The notes beneath the pieces were generated by a model, which saw only the letters and a list, made by a program, of their open reading frames with translations, ran no database searches and was not told where the DNA came from. Shown piece after piece: positions 52,908-62,043 of a stretch of DNA of 64,000 nucleotides. Within the stretch, counting starts at the first letter, position 1. Every line of letters begins with the position of its first letter. The stretch is from Natronorubrum sediminis. Its GTDB lineage: Archaea; Halobacteriota; Halobacteria; Halobacteriales; Natrialbaceae. A program made the position numbers and the translations under genes. Where the stretch lies: NCBI RefSeq assembly GCF_900108095.1, contig NZ_FNWL01000002.1, positions 478,748 through 542,747 of the forward strand, given 5' to 3'.

Positions 52908-53897
52908 ATGCTCACCGACGAGTTCGGGCGGGACGTGACGGGGGTTCGGGTATCCCTGACCGATCGGTGTAATTTCGATTGCGTCTACTGTCACAACGAA
53001 GGGCTCGGTGATACCCGCGGGCCGATGGACCCACAGGACGACGAGATGTCGACCGACGACGTCGTTCGGTTTCTCGAGGTCGCAGCCGAGTTCGACGTCG
53101 ATTCCGTCAAATTCACCGGCGGCGAACCGATGCTCCGACAGGACTTAGAAGAGATCATCGAACGCACGCCGGACCAGATGGAGGTCTCGCTGACGACGAA
53201 CGGAACGTTCCTCCCCGGTCGCGCTCCGGACCTCGTCGACGCCGGCTTAGAGCGCGTCAACGTCTCTCAGGACGCACTCGACGCGGACGATTTCGCCGCC
53301 GTCACGAAGAGTGGGGCGTACGAGAAGGTTCTCGAGGGTGTCGACGCGGCGCTCGAGGCGGGTCTCGATCCGGTCAAACTCAACATGGTCGTGTTCGAGC
53401 ACACGGCAGGGTACGTGCCGAAGATGGTCGATCACGTCGCAGAAAACGAGGGGCTGCAGTTGCAGTTAATCGAGTACATGCCGGAGCTGACCGGCAAACC
53501 GGAGTGGAACATCGATATCCAGCGCGTCCACGACTGGCTGGCCGAACAGGCCGTCGAAATCGAACACCGCGAGATGCACGACCGGAAGCGCTATTGGATC
53601 GAAAACGACGACGGCGACGGCAGGGGAATGGTCGAAATCGTCGATCCGGTCGAGAATCCGACCTTCTGTGCGAACTGCCACCGCGTTCGCGTCACCCACG
53701 AAGGCTACCTGAAGGGCTGTCTCAATCGCAACGACGACCTCAAATCGATGGGCGAAATGACCAAACCGGAGATTCGCGACGCCTACCGCGACGTCGTCGA
53801 GAATCGCGTTCCCTACTACGGCGAGTACATGGTCCAAAACGACGCCGGCGAGTGGGAGATCAACGACGAGTACGTCGGTGAGTACGCCGAGCCCTGA
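52908..53897 (+). CDS. moaA: Molybdenum cofactor biosynthesis GTP 3',8-cyclase MoaA
   Basis: 329 residues, radical SAM. The first cluster is CNFDCVYC (Cys21, Cys25, Cys28), followed by [17 protein letters not shown]; the C-terminal cluster is [22 protein letters not shown], the hallmark of MoaA. It converts GTP to the cyclic precursor of molybdopterin. TATA-like GAGTTTAAGC centred at 52880 is 28 bases from ATG 52908, and homologues begin [19 protein letters not shown], so this start is preferred to 52845. Other molybdopterin genes are not in the window. Confidence 0.94.
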   Translation: MLTDEFGRDVTGVRVSLTDRCNFDCVYCHNEGLGDTRGPMDPQDDEMSTDDVVRFLEVAAEFDVDSVKFTGGEPMLRQDLEEIIERTPDQMEVSLTTNGTFLPGRAPDLVDAGLERVNVSQDALDADDFAAVTKSGAYEKVLEGVDAALEAGLDPVKLNMVVFEHTAGYVPKMVDHVAENEGLQLQLIEYMPELTGKPEWNIDIQRVHDWLAEQAVEIEHREMHDRKRYWIENDDGDGRGMVEIVDPVENPTFCANCHRVRVTHEGYLKGCLNRNDDLKSMGEMTKPEIRDAYRDVVENRVPYYGEYMVQNDAGEWEINDEYVGEYAEP

Positions 53898-53942
53898 ATC
53901 CTTCCGACGGAGAACGAAATACCCCCGAGCGGTTGTCGTCGA

Positions 53943-54467
53943 TTACGACCCCGTTCGTTCGGGACGCGTTCCGAGACCGAGAGTGAGGAGGACGATCGCG
54001 AGGAGTAACGCGACGATTGCCGTCACGGGCTGCCCGCCGCCTGCAACGCTGTAGACGACGAATCCTGCCGTTCCAGCGACCAACCCGACGAGAAGACTCG
54101 AGACCGCGTGGACGGCCTCGAGTCGGATCGTCGTTGCTTCTCGCCCCAGTTGCTCGCCGAGGACGATTGCACTGTGTCCGAGCTCCCACGCGACGATGGC
54201 TGCAATTGCGCCGACGACGGTCTGTTCGATGGGAGGCTGTTCGAGGGCGGCGATTCCGACAGCGAGACACAGGAGTACGCCGCCGAGGTAGAGTGCCGTC
54301 GACTGCGATCGAGAGAAGCCGACCGCGAACGCGGCGAAGCCGGCGACCGCAACTGGGACTGCCCTGAACGAGCCACTCGCAGCGAGCGCCGAAACGAGGG
54401 CTGCGACGATCGAAACGGTCTGTAACGCGACGGTCGGTCGTCGCGTAATCGCGTCGTCGTCCGTCAT
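53943..54467 (-). CDS. Membrane protein, last gene of DUF58 operon (DUF7519-like)
   Basis: 174 residues, mostly hydrophobic with about six segments (ALQTVSIVAALVSALAAS, GGVLLCLAVGIAALEQP, VVGAIAAIVAWELGHSAIVLGEQLG, SSLLVGLVAGTAGFVVYSV, VTAIVALLLAIVLLTLGL). Its start overlaps the end of the DUF58 gene by four bases. A conserved third member of this haloarchaeal cluster. Function unknown. Confidence 0.75.
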   Translation of the reverse strand: MTDDDAITRRPTVALQTVSIVAALVSALAASGSFRAVPVAVAGFAAFAVGFSRSQSTALYLGGVLLCLAVGIAALEQPPIEQTVVGAIAAIVAWELGHSAIVLGEQLGREATTIRLEAVHAVSSLLVGLVAGTAGFVVYSVAGGGQPVTAIVALLLAIVLLTLGLGTRPERTGS

Positions 54468-56473
54468 CGTCGCCCCCTCGAGTATCGTGCGAGCGCCGCA
54501 TCCAGAGATTCGTCGTCGGGCCAGTCGACGACCGGAATGCCCGCTCGCTGGAGGTCGAGCCGTCTGATCGATCGGGCGACACTCGCGAGTTGCTCTCCGG
54601 CGGTTCGGTCGGCCGTCGGATCGGGGCTGACGACGGTCACCGGGTGGCCGTGGGCCTCGAGGGTCTGCGCGAGTTTGGCCGCCTCGAAGTCCAAAAGTGG
54701 CGTCACCAACACGAGTTGGCTGTCGGCGGGCAGTCGACGACGAAGCGACCGAAGTTGCCGTCGCCATCGACACTCGGCGGTCGGCGGGCGGGTGTCGAAT
54801 TGGAGGTGCGTCGCGAGTTGCGAGCGGAACCGCGCCTCGTGATGGCGACCCGAGCCCGGTGGGAGCCAACACGCCTCGACTCCCTTCGAGTCGACGCCGT
54901 CTCGAGCGACGGGACCGATCGCAGCGAGCCCGACAGTGTGATCCGTGTCGAAGAGCGTCGCCCCGATTCTGCCACCGGCATCGACTGCTCGGTCGACGGC
55001 GTGGGCCGCGTCCGCCTCCGGTGCTCGGTAAGACGCTTTACGCGCGTCGACCAGAACCACGACGCGAGCCGCACGTTCTTCGTGAAACTCGAGCGTCGCG
55101 AGGTCGCCCGTCTTCGCTCGCCGCTTCCAGTCGATTCGGTTGAGCGAATCGCCGCTTCGGTACTCTCTGACGGAGTGGATCGTCGTTCCAGCCCCCCCTT
55201 TGGCAGTTCGTACCCGCCCAGTAGCGGTCGTCGTCTCGTTTCGAAGTGGAATCTGCGTGGCAAGCGGACGCATCGATGGCTCGCTGGTGAGCGTCGTCTC
55301 CGCGGACAGTGAACACTCGAGTTCCGTCGACCGAGACAGGTCACGAACGAACACGAGGGCCGGGTCGAACGTGTGTCGGCCCCGGCGGGCGGTTACAGTG
55401 TACTCGTGAACGAGTGATTCACCCGGCCTGAGAGCGGTACCGAGTCGACTCGAGCCGCCCGTTACGGCCAGCCCGTCGGGGACGCCGTCGACGAATCGAA
55501 GGTCCGGAACGAATCCGTCGCTTTCGTTCGTAATCGTGAGCGAGACCGTCACGTCGTCGCCGGGTTCGGGATCGTCGTCGCTGAGGGTCCGTTCGAGCGC
55601 CAGATCGGGTCTCGAGGGCTCGAGCGCGCGAGCGAAGCCGGCGTAGCCGATCCCGACGACGCCGGCGAGGACGAGTGCGGGTGCGTCGGCGAGGGCCCCG
55701 CTGCCGACGGCGAGCAGTGCGATTGCACCGACACCCATCCAGTGATTAGTCGGGTGGCGACGGTGCTGGACGAGACCCTCAGGGTCGGCAGTTGCGTGAA
55801 CTGATGTCGTGAGTTCGTCGCTCAAGAGTGAGTCGGTCGCCGACGACGATGACCACTCGAAGGTGGGTCGCGACTCCTCCGTACGGAGCGTTCTCCCATC
55901 GTCTTCGAGTGGATCGTCATCACGAAGTGCGACGATCGCCGCGACCGTGTGTCGAACGCCGAGTCGAAACGGACTCTCGACAGTCCGAGTGACGACGGAC
56001 TCGAGTCGCGTTCGAATCGAACGACTCGGCAACTCTTGGGGCGATTTCAGAAAGTCCGTCGCGATCTGATCTGACGACCAGGACCCATTCGCGACTCGTG
56101 TGGTAGCTTCGTCCGTGGAAAGTCCCCGGAAGCGAGTCAAGCTAGTGATGGCGGCGCCACGTAAACCGGCTGTAATGCGAGGACCGAGGTCTGCAGACCT
56201 GCTCATCAACGCACGGAAGTCGGTGAGGACCGTCGAGATGGAGTAGCCGGGAGTCGGAACGGTGAGTCGGCGCTCAGGATCGGGTGTCTCAGTGTGACTT
56301 CGCGAATTGTACCCTCGAGAGAGTATCGAGAGACCAAGTATGACCGTGGCAACTCCGACGAGGACGATCGTCTCGTCCGTCAGCCCGAACCCCGGTGAGT
56401 CGACGACGATGGCACCGACTCCGAGGAGGAACGTCGCGACGCCGAGTGCCGTCGTGATGGATTGTCTCCTCAC
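54464..56473 (-). CDS. DUF58-domain membrane protein
   Basis: 669 residues. N-terminal hydrophobic helices (VATFLLGVGAIVV and VGVATVILGLSILSRG) lead to a soluble region with an Ig-like strand pattern (DDVTVSLTITNESDGFVPDLRFVDGVP, GRHTFDPALVFVRDLSR) and the DUF58 core SVREYRSGDSLNRIDWKRRAKTGDLATLEFHEERAARVVVLVDARKA, the family hallmark RxYxxGDxxRxIxWkxSAr; a von-Willebrand-type fold follows. Normally activated by a MoxR AAA ATPase, none of which is found here. Coupled on both sides by four-base overlaps (ATGA). Confidence 0.85.
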   Translation of the reverse strand: MRRQSITTALGVATFLLGVGAIVVDSPGFGLTDETIVLVGVATVILGLSILSRGYNSRSHTETPDPERRLTVPTPGYSISTVLTDFRALMSRSADLGPRITAGLRGAAITSLTRFRGLSTDEATTRVANGSWSSDQIATDFLKSPQELPSRSIRTRLESVVTRTVESPFRLGVRHTVAAIVALRDDDPLEDDGRTLRTEESRPTFEWSSSSATDSLLSDELTTSVHATADPEGLVQHRRHPTNHWMGVGAIALLAVGSGALADAPALVLAGVVGIGYAGFARALEPSRPDLALERTLSDDDPEPGDDVTVSLTITNESDGFVPDLRFVDGVPDGLAVTGGSSRLGTALRPGESLVHEYTVTARRGRHTFDPALVFVRDLSRSTELECSLSAETTLTSEPSMRPLATQIPLRNETTTATGRVRTAKGGAGTTIHSVREYRSGDSLNRIDWKRRAKTGDLATLEFHEERAARVVVLVDARKASYRAPEADAAHAVDRAVDAGGRIGATLFDTDHTVGLAAIGPVARDGVDSKGVEACWLPPGSGRHHEARFRSQLATHLQFDTRPPTAECRWRRQLRSLRRRLPADSQLVLVTPLLDFEAAKLAQTLEAHGHPVTVVSPDPTADRTAGEQLASVARSIRRLDLQRAGIPVVDWPDDESLDAALARYSRGRR

Positions 56474-57429
56474 GACAGTTCACCTCGTCCGCCACGGGCG
56501 TCAGATCCCTCGCGTTCGTCGGCGTACTCGGCTTCGATCCGCCGAAGCACCTCGATCGCTCGGCGTTCTCGAGTCTGCGTCGTCGCTTCACCGCCGTATC
56601 TGACGTCCTCGAACAACCGCGTCAGTTCGTCGACGTCGTCTCGATCCAATCCGGCATCGGTCGCCGCACGAGCAAATTCGCGCGGCGTGCTCGAGGCCGG
56701 CCGGTCGACCTCGAGTAACTCGGTCATCTCCCGCCAGGCGCGGTAGACCTCGTTGTCGAACTCGTCGGCCGACTCGAGTCGGTCGGCCGCCACGCCTGCA
56801 GCGGTTCCGACGGCAGCGCTCACGTCCACTGGGGATTCCGCGTCGGTTCGGTGATTCGTGTCGAGCCCAGAACGTTCCGTCTCGCTGGCAGAGCGGCCGC
56901 GGGTGAGGAACAATCCGCCGAGGAAAATCGCCGCAGTCAACGCGAGTGTAACGAGCAACGGGCCGGGGGAGATGGCAGTATCGGTGTCCGCCGAACCCGC
57001 CGCCCCGTCGGAGCCGTCATCACCACCTGCCAGTACCTCTTCTATCGGTTCGACCTCACTCCCGGAAACGGAAACGAACTGAAGGAGCGTATATACGATC
57101 ACTACGAGAAGAAACACGGCGAGTAGCGTGATCGCGGCGATTTTGACGGCTTCGCGTCTGTGTGCGAGAAAGTACCAGACGACTGCGATTGCCAACACGA
57201 TGAGAAGCGCGTAGAGTAGGTACTCGAGAAACGGTGGAACCCCACCGTCACCAGCCGATTCGGGGGTCATCGGCTGACCGGTTCCCTCGCCGTCTCCGGG
57301 GTCACTTCCGGACCCCGACCCGTCGCTCCCGGACTCGAGCGGTGTGCGAATCGTCGCAGCGACGAGCGCGGTCGCGACGATGGCACAGCACGCGATTGCA
57401 ATCCGACGGATCGCGAGAGAGTCAGCCAC
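56470..57429 (-). CDS. DUF4129-domain membrane protein
   Basis: 319 residues from a GTG. N-terminal helix (IAIACCAIVATALVAATI), Gly/Ser-rich loop, then two paired helices (FLEYLLYALLIVLAIAVVWYFL, IAAITLLAVFLLVVIVYTLLQF), a further helix (LLVTLALTAAIFLGGLFL) and the cytoplasmic DUF4129 domain EFDNEVYRAWREMTELLEVDRPASSTPREFARAATDAGLD. Usually adjoins transglutaminase, DUF58 and MoxR genes. GTG 57429 preferred to the ATG at 57522, which adds a basic stretch. First gene of the operon. Confidence 0.82.
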   Translation of the reverse strand: MADSLAIRRIAIACCAIVATALVAATIRTPLESGSDGSGSGSDPGDGEGTGQPMTPESAGDGGVPPFLEYLLYALLIVLAIAVVWYFLAHRREAVKIAAITLLAVFLLVVIVYTLLQFVSVSGSEVEPIEEVLAGGDDGSDGAAGSADTDTAISPGPLLVTLALTAAIFLGGLFLTRGRSASETERSGLDTNHRTDAESPVDVSAAVGTAAGVAADRLESADEFDNEVYRAWREMTELLEVDRPASSTPREFARAATDAGLDRDDVDELTRLFEDVRYGGEATTQTRERRAIEVLRRIEAEYADEREGSDARGGRGELS

Positions 57430-57726
57430 TTGGTATCCCCACGCTGTCGTTGTCGCTATCGTGTCGTCGGACGATAATAAATCGATGCGGTTGCACTCTC
57501 GCCTGTACCACCGGTAATCCATCGAAGCGGATCGGACGATCCATGGATTGTGCTGTGGTACCGCGGCGGAAGGGATAACGACGAAACACGGGCCAAACTA
57601 CCAAAGCGGGCCCAACCCGACGTCGCCACCTTTCGTTGCGCTTAAGTACCCGTCGGCGGTAGGTTTGGCTGCAATACGTGTAGGGGAGCAGTCCCCGAGT
57701 CCGTGAGGGCGATGATAGATCACGGT
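57430..57726. promoter_or_regulatory. Spacer with promoter for tRNA-Ser and ribosomal operon
   Basis: About 300 bases; no credible ORF. A TATA-like CTTAAGTACC at about 57640-57649 would start transcription near 57668, about 60 bases ahead of the tRNA, on the plus strand. Other features were not seen. Confidence 0.45.
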
Positions 57727-57809
57727 GTTGTGGTAGCCAAGCGGCCCAAGGCGCATGGTTGCTAACCATGTGGCGTCAAGCCTCCGGGGTTCAAATCCCC
57801 GCCACAACG
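57727..57809 (+). tRNA. tRNA-Ser (GCT)
   Basis: Acceptor GTTGTGG pairs with CCACAAC; anticodon stem CATGG/CCATG closes a loop TTGCTAA with anticodon GCT (57754 region), a long variable arm with GGC/GCC pairing marks a type II serine tRNA, and the T arm is CGGGG-TTCAAAT-CCCCG. Discriminator base G, as expected for serine. No CCA encoded. It stands just ahead of the uS13 gene. Confidence 0.97.
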
Positions 57810-57846
57810 TCGGATATGCTGGCGACACGACGTCAGTAATCACTAC

Positions 57847-57865
57847 ACCGGCGACTTTCGCCGGT
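57847..57865 (+). promoter_or_regulatory. Perfect hairpin between tRNA-Ser and rpsM
   Basis: ACCGGCGA (57847-57854), loop CTT, TCGCCGGT (57858-57865): eight perfect pairs. It follows the tRNA by 37 bases and precedes the uS13 ATG by 41 bases. It may be a tRNA 3'-processing or termination structure, or a leader element of the ribosomal operon. No U-run follows, arguing against a simple terminator. Confidence 0.5.
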
Positions 57866-57906
57866 CGGTTTGCAACGCGCGCATACCAGACAGACATACA
57901 CGACAC

Positions 57907-58431
57907 ATGAGCGAGGAAGAACCTCAAGAACAACAGGACGACGAAGATCTCCAGTACTTCGTCCGCATCGGGCAGACTGACCTCGATGGGACGAAGTCCG
58001 TCGAGCGCTCGCTCTCGGAGATGAACGGGATCGGTCGACGAACCGCCCGACTCATCGCCGACGAAGCGAGTGTCGACCGAACAGCGACGTTCGGTCGACT
58101 CGACGACGACGTCATCGACGAGGTCGTCGAGATCGTAGAGAACTACGCTGCTGAAGTACCAGACTGGCTCAACAACCGCCAGTCGGACTTTTACACCGGC
58201 GAGACGACTCACGAGATCGGAAACGATCTCCAGTTGACCCGGCAGCACGATATCAACCGGATGAAGATGATCGACTCCTACAAGGGCTCGCGCCACAAGC
58301 GCGGCCAGAAGGTCCGTGGCCAGCGTACCAAATCCACCGGTCGTACGGAAGGTACCATCGGAGTCAACGTCGAAGAAATCCGCGAAGAACAGGCAGAGGA
58401 AGCTGCCGCCGAAGAGGAGGATGACGAATAA
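57907..58431 (+). CDS. rpsM: Ribosomal protein uS13
   Basis: 174 residues: [37 protein letters not shown] (helix-turn-helix), DIMNR-like [36 protein letters not shown] toward the C-terminus, plus acidic N- and C-terminal extensions (residues 1-15 and an EEEDDE tail) typical of haloarchaea. Binds 16S rRNA in the head and contacts tRNA. First gene of the operon; its stop overlaps the uS4 start by one base. Confidence 0.97.
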   Translation: MSEEEPQEQQDDEDLQYFVRIGQTDLDGTKSVERSLSEMNGIGRRTARLIADEASVDRTATFGRLDDDVIDEVVEIVENYAAEVPDWLNNRQSDFYTGETTHEIGNDLQLTRQHDINRMKMIDSYKGSRHKRGQKVRGQRTKSTGRTEGTIGVNVEEIREEQAEEAAAEEEDDE

Positions 58432-58952
58432 TGCCCCTCGGAACCGATACCAAACAGTACGAGACACCGAATCACCCGTATCAGGGTGAACGCATTGCCT
58501 CCGAGCACTCCCTGCTCGACCGCTACGGCCTCTCGAACAAAGAGGAACTCTGGCGAGCACAGTCCGAACTTCGCTCCTACCGGCGCGAGGCTCGAGAACT
58601 GCTCGGTCAGGCCCAGGACGACGAGACCGTCATCCGCCGCTCCGAGGAGTTCCTCGGTCGACTCAAACGCGTCGGCATTCTCGACGAAGCCGACGAACTC
58701 GGCGACGTCCTCTCCCTGGAAATCGAGGACGTCTTAGAGCGCCGTCTTCAGACGGTCGCCTACCGCAAGGGACTGGCAAACACGCCACAGCAGGCCCGAC
58801 AGTTCATCGTCCACGGCCACGTCGTGGTCGGTGACCAGCGCCAGCGCATCCCATCGTACGTCGTCGACGTCGACGAGGAGGACCTCGTCGCATTCGACGA
58901 AACGAGTCCACTCGCGGACGATCTCCACCCAGAACGAGCGGAGGGTCAATAA
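58431..58952 (+). CDS. rpsD: Ribosomal protein uS4
   Basis: 173 residues. [46 protein letters not shown] at the start and the S4 RNA-binding domain [45 protein letters not shown] in the middle. No N-terminal cysteines, as usual for archaeal uS4. Early binder in small-subunit assembly; position after uS13 and before uS11 is canonical. Confidence 0.97.
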   Translation: MPLGTDTKQYETPNHPYQGERIASEHSLLDRYGLSNKEELWRAQSELRSYRREARELLGQAQDDETVIRRSEEFLGRLKRVGILDEADELGDVLSLEIEDVLERRLQTVAYRKGLANTPQQARQFIVHGHVVVGDQRQRIPSYVVDVDEEDLVAFDETSPLADDLHPERAEGQ

Positions 58953-58953
58953 C

Positions 58954-59343
58954 ATGAGCCAAGACGACGACAAGTGGGGAATCGCCCACGTGCACGCATC
59001 GTTCAACAACACCGTCATGACCGTGACCGATCTCACGGGTGCAGAGACGATCGCTAAGTCCTCCGGCGGGACGGCGGTCAAACAGAACCGAGACGAAGCG
59101 TCGCCGTACGCGGCGATGCAGATGGCCGAGTCCATCGCTGAGGAGGTCAAGGCTGCCGGTATCACCGGCCTGCACGTCAACGTGCGCGGTCCCGGTGGAA
59201 ATCTGCAGAAATCTCCCGGTCCCGGTGCACAGGCGACGATCCGCGCACTCGCCCGCTCGGGCATCGAGATCGGACGCATCGAAGATGTCACGCCGATCCC
59301 ACACGACGGATCGCGCGCACCAAAAGGAAAGGGCGGCTACTAG
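58954..59343 (+). CDS. rpsK: Ribosomal protein uS11
   Basis: 129 residues, full length. [36 protein letters not shown], then [61 protein letters not shown] and C-terminal KGKGGY are the conserved uS11 segments. It lines the platform at the E site. Separated from uS4 by one base. Confidence 0.98.
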   Translation: MSQDDDKWGIAHVHASFNNTVMTVTDLTGAETIAKSSGGTAVKQNRDEASPYAAMQMAESIAEEVKAAGITGLHVNVRGPGGNLQKSPGPGAQATIRALARSGIEIGRIEDVTPIPHDGSRAPKGKGGY

Positions 59344-59346
59344 ACC

Positions 59347-60096
59347 ATGACTGAATCGTACGACGTCGAGTTCGTCGAACGCGAGGATCGTGACGCACGC
59401 TTCCTCGTCCGCGGTGTAACACCCGCATTCGCTAACGGGATCCGTCGCGCGATGCTCGCCGACGTCCCGACGATGGCGATCGACACCGTTCGGTTCGTCG
59501 AGAACTCGTCGGTCATGTTCGACGAGCAACTCGCGCTCCGACTCGGACTCGTTCCGCTGACGACCCCACCCGAGGGAGAGTTCGGCGAGGACGAGGCCGT
59601 CACGCTCTCGATCGACGTCGAAGGGCCGGAAACCGCGTATTCGGGCGACCTCGTGTCGAGCGACGACCTCGTCCAGCCTGCGGACGAGAACGTCCCGATC
59701 ATCGACCTCAAGGACGGCCAACGTCTCGAGGCCGAGGCCGACGCCGTACTCGAGCGTGGCAAAGATCACGCGAAACACCAGGGTGGCGTCGCCGTCGGCT
59801 ACCGACACCTCCAGCGTGTCGAAGTCGGCGACGATATCCCCGAGTTTGAAGAGCAAGAACCACAGATCGTTCGCGGCGTCATCGAAGACGATGGCGAGCT
59901 TATTCCGACGAGCGAATTTGATCACGACCTCTCCCAGCGCTATCCAGGAAAGGAAGTGACGGTCGAAGACGTGCCAAACGCCTTCGTCTTCCGCGTCGAG
60001 ACTGACGGCTCGTTCTCCGTCGAGGAGATCGTTACTCGAGCCGCTGACTCGATCGAGGCGCGTGCGACCGAACTCGAAGACGCAGTACAGCTGTAA
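59347..60096 (+). CDS. rpoD: RNA polymerase subunit D (Rpo3)
   Basis: 249 residues. Alpha-like dimerisation pattern: [56 protein letters not shown] and the C-terminal [19 protein letters not shown]. Insert domain ([21 protein letters not shown]). The protein contains no cysteine at all, so it lacks the iron-sulfur cluster of many archaeal D subunits. It pairs with subunit L to start polymerase assembly. Confidence 0.97.
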   Translation: MTESYDVEFVEREDRDARFLVRGVTPAFANGIRRAMLADVPTMAIDTVRFVENSSVMFDEQLALRLGLVPLTTPPEGEFGEDEAVTLSIDVEGPETAYSGDLVSSDDLVQPADENVPIIDLKDGQRLEAEADAVLERGKDHAKHQGGVAVGYRHLQRVEVGDDIPEFEEQEPQIVRGVIEDDGELIPTSEFDHDLSQRYPGKEVTVEDVPNAFVFRVETDGSFSVEEIVTRAADSIEARATELEDAVQL

Positions 60097-60225
60097 ACAT
60101 GATCCGACGCCCCAACACCTACGCGAACGAGACCGCTACCGGCGCCGTGAGCGACGAGACCGGTACAGCCTCGTTCACTGGAATCGAAAGGGGTTTGAAG
60201 GGGCGACGGATAGACAGAAGTGCGA

Positions 60226-60310
60226 GCAGGGATAGCCAAGTCAGGCCAACGGCGCAGCGTTCAGGGCGCTGTCTCGTAGGAGTCCGCAGGTTCAAATCCT
60301 GCTCCCTGCA
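60226..60310 (+). tRNA. tRNA-Leu (CAG)
   Basis: Acceptor GCAGGGA pairs with TCCCTGC; anticodon stem CAGCG/CGCTG with loop TTCAGGG and anticodon CAG; type II variable arm (TCTCGTAGGAGT); T arm GCAGG-TTCAAAT-CCTGC; discriminator A. No CCA encoded. It is embedded in the ribosomal operon between rpoD and rpl18e, a known haloarchaeal arrangement, so it must be cut from the polycistronic transcript. Confidence 0.97.
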
Positions 60311-60457
60311 TCCACTTCTATTCAGCCGATCACGATCCGACGACGAGTCGACAGTCAGTCGATCACTGTCGGAGTTCGATCGGCAGTATATCGATTCCAA
60401 CAGTACTCGAGACACGACCAATCGTGTGCTCGAGCCCGCAGTATTTGGAGGAAATCA

Positions 60458-60811
60458 ATGAGTAGCAAAACCAATCCGAGGCTCAACGATCTCATCGCCG
60501 AGCTGAAGTCGACGTCCCGCGAAGCGGACGCCGACGTCTGGCGAGACGTTGCGGATCGACTCGAAAAGCCCCGTCGCACCCACGCTGAGGTGAACCTGGG
60601 CCGCATCGAGCGATACGCACGCGAAGAAGAGACTGTCGTCGTTCCCGGCAAAGTGCTGGGATCCGGCGCACTACAGAAGAATGTCACCGTGGCCGCCGTC
60701 AACTTCTCTTCGTCAGCAGAGACGAAGATCGATCAGGTCGGCGAGCCAGTACCGCTCGAGCAATTGCTCGAAGAGAACCCAGAAGGATCCGACGTGCGGG
60801 TGATTCGATGA
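60458..60811 (+). CDS. rpl18e: Ribosomal protein eL18
   Basis: 117 residues. [53 protein letters not shown] and [32 protein letters not shown] match archaeal L18e. Large-subunit protein. Its stop overlaps the start of uL13 (ATGA). A leader of about 150 bases lies between the tRNA and this gene. Confidence 0.96.
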   Translation: MSSKTNPRLNDLIAELKSTSREADADVWRDVADRLEKPRRTHAEVNLGRIERYAREEETVVVPGKVLGSGALQKNVTVAAVNFSSSAETKIDQVGEPVPLEQLLEENPEGSDVRVIR

Positions 60812-61257
60812 GTATCGCAGAATTCGACGCAGACGTCGTCGTCAACGCACGTGACTGTATCCTCGGCCGCGTCGCCAGCGAAGTCGCACAGCGAGCGCTC
60901 GACGGCGAGCGCGTCGCCATCGTCAACGCAGAAGACGCCGTCATCACCGGGGACAAAGAGGACGTGTTCGGAACCTACCGAAAACGCCTCGAACTCGGCT
61001 CCGACCGTGGCCCCTACTACCCGAAGCGACCGGATACGATCTTCAAGCGCTCCGTTCGCGGAATGGTGCCACACAAGAAGCCACGCGGTCGCGACGCGCT
61101 CGACAACGTCCGCGTCTACGTCGGCAACCCCTACGAAGATGACGATGACCGCGAGGCCGAAGTCCTCGAGGGCACGTCGTTGGACCGCCTGTCGAACATC
61201 CGCTTCGTCCACCTGGGCGAAGTCTCCGATCAACTCGGTGCTAACGTCACATGGTAA
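60808..61257 (+). CDS. rpl13: Ribosomal protein uL13
   Basis: 149 residues. [40 protein letters not shown], then [42 protein letters not shown]. Start overlaps the eL18 end, and its end overlaps the uS9 start by seven bases. Large-subunit assembly protein. Confidence 0.97.
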   Translation: MSIAEFDADVVVNARDCILGRVASEVAQRALDGERVAIVNAEDAVITGDKEDVFGTYRKRLELGSDRGPYYPKRPDTIFKRSVRGMVPHKKPRGRDALDNVRVYVGNPYEDDDDREAEVLEGTSLDRLSNIRFVHLGEVSDQLGANVTW

Positions 61258-61649
61258 CGAATACGAGTGGGAAGAAAAAGACCGCCGTCGCCCGCGCGAC
61301 CGTCGACGAGGGCGAAGGTCGTGTCCGAATCAACTCCAAACCAGTCGAACTGGTCGAACCCGAAATGTCGCGGCTCAAGATGCTCGAGCCGTTTCGCATC
61401 GCTGGCGACGAACTCCGTAACGAGGTGGATATCGACGTTCACGTCGAAGGTGGCGGAATCAGCGGACAGGCAGACGCCGTCCGAACCGCTATCGCTCGCG
61501 GAATCGTCCAGCATACGAACGATGCAGAACTCCGCGATGCGTACATGGAGTTCGATCGCTCGCTGTTGGTCAACGACGTTCGCCAGTCCGAACCAAAGAA
61601 GTGGGGCGGCCCGGGCGCTCGGGCGCGCTACCAGAAGTCCTACCGCTAA
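61251..61649 (+). CDS. rps9: Ribosomal protein uS9
   Basis: 132 residues. [61 protein letters not shown] and C-terminal [17 protein letters not shown], whose basic tail reaches the P-site tRNA. Canonical position after uL13. Confidence 0.97.
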   Translation: MVTNTSGKKKTAVARATVDEGEGRVRINSKPVELVEPEMSRLKMLEPFRIAGDELRNEVDIDVHVEGGGISGQADAVRTAIARGIVQHTNDAELRDAYMEFDRSLLVNDVRQSEPKKWGGPGARARYQKSYR

Positions 61650-61661
61650 GGTGATTCAAGT

Positions 61662-61856
61662 ATGATGGTACCGGTCCGGTGTTTCACCTGTGGCACTGTC
61701 GTCGGCGAACACTGGGAGGAGTTCGACGAACGAGCGAACGAGGGCGACGAAGACCCACAGAAGGTCTTGGACGAACTCGGCGTCGAGCGCTACTGCTGTC
61801 GGCGCATGCTCGTGAGTCACACCGACCTCGTCGACGTGGTCTCCCCATACCAGTAA
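61662..61856 (+). CDS. rpoN: RNA polymerase subunit N (Rpo10)
   Basis: 64 residues with a zinc-binding bundle: [18 protein letters not shown] (C-x2-C) and [17 protein letters not shown] (adjacent Cys pair). Connects subunits D and L with the large subunits. The ATG at 61662 is followed at once by a second ATG (61665); either may be used. Confidence 0.96.
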   Translation: MMVPVRCFTCGTVVGEHWEEFDERANEGDEDPQKVLDELGVERYCCRRMLVSHTDLVDVVSPYQ

Positions 61857-61857
61857 C

Positions 61858-62043
61858 ATGCAACAGGAACATCACAACCGCTACGAGAAGGCACGCATTC
61901 TCGGCGCACGAGCGCTGCAGGTGTCCTATGGCGCACCGGTGTTGATCGAATCGGAGCAGACCCAACCGATCCTCATCGCCGCCGAGGAGTACGACGCTGA
62001 CGCGTTGCCGTTTACCGTCAAGCGGGGGTACGATCGAAAATGA
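61858..62043 (+). CDS. rpoK: RNA polymerase subunit K (Rpo6/omega)
   Basis: 61 residues. [25 protein letters not shown] is the omega/RPB6 signature (T/R-x-Y-E-x-x-R-x-x-G-x-R-A-x-Q-x-x), followed by [15 protein letters not shown]. It follows rpoN by one base, and its TGA overlaps the enolase ATG. Confidence 0.96.
   Translation: MQQEHHNRYEKARILGARALQVSYGAPVLIESEQTQPILIAAEEYDADALPFTVKRGYDRK

Noticed and set aside
60099-60461. 120-residue ORF after rpoD
   Set aside because: It runs across the tRNA-Leu gene and turns into Arg/Ser-rich nonsense.
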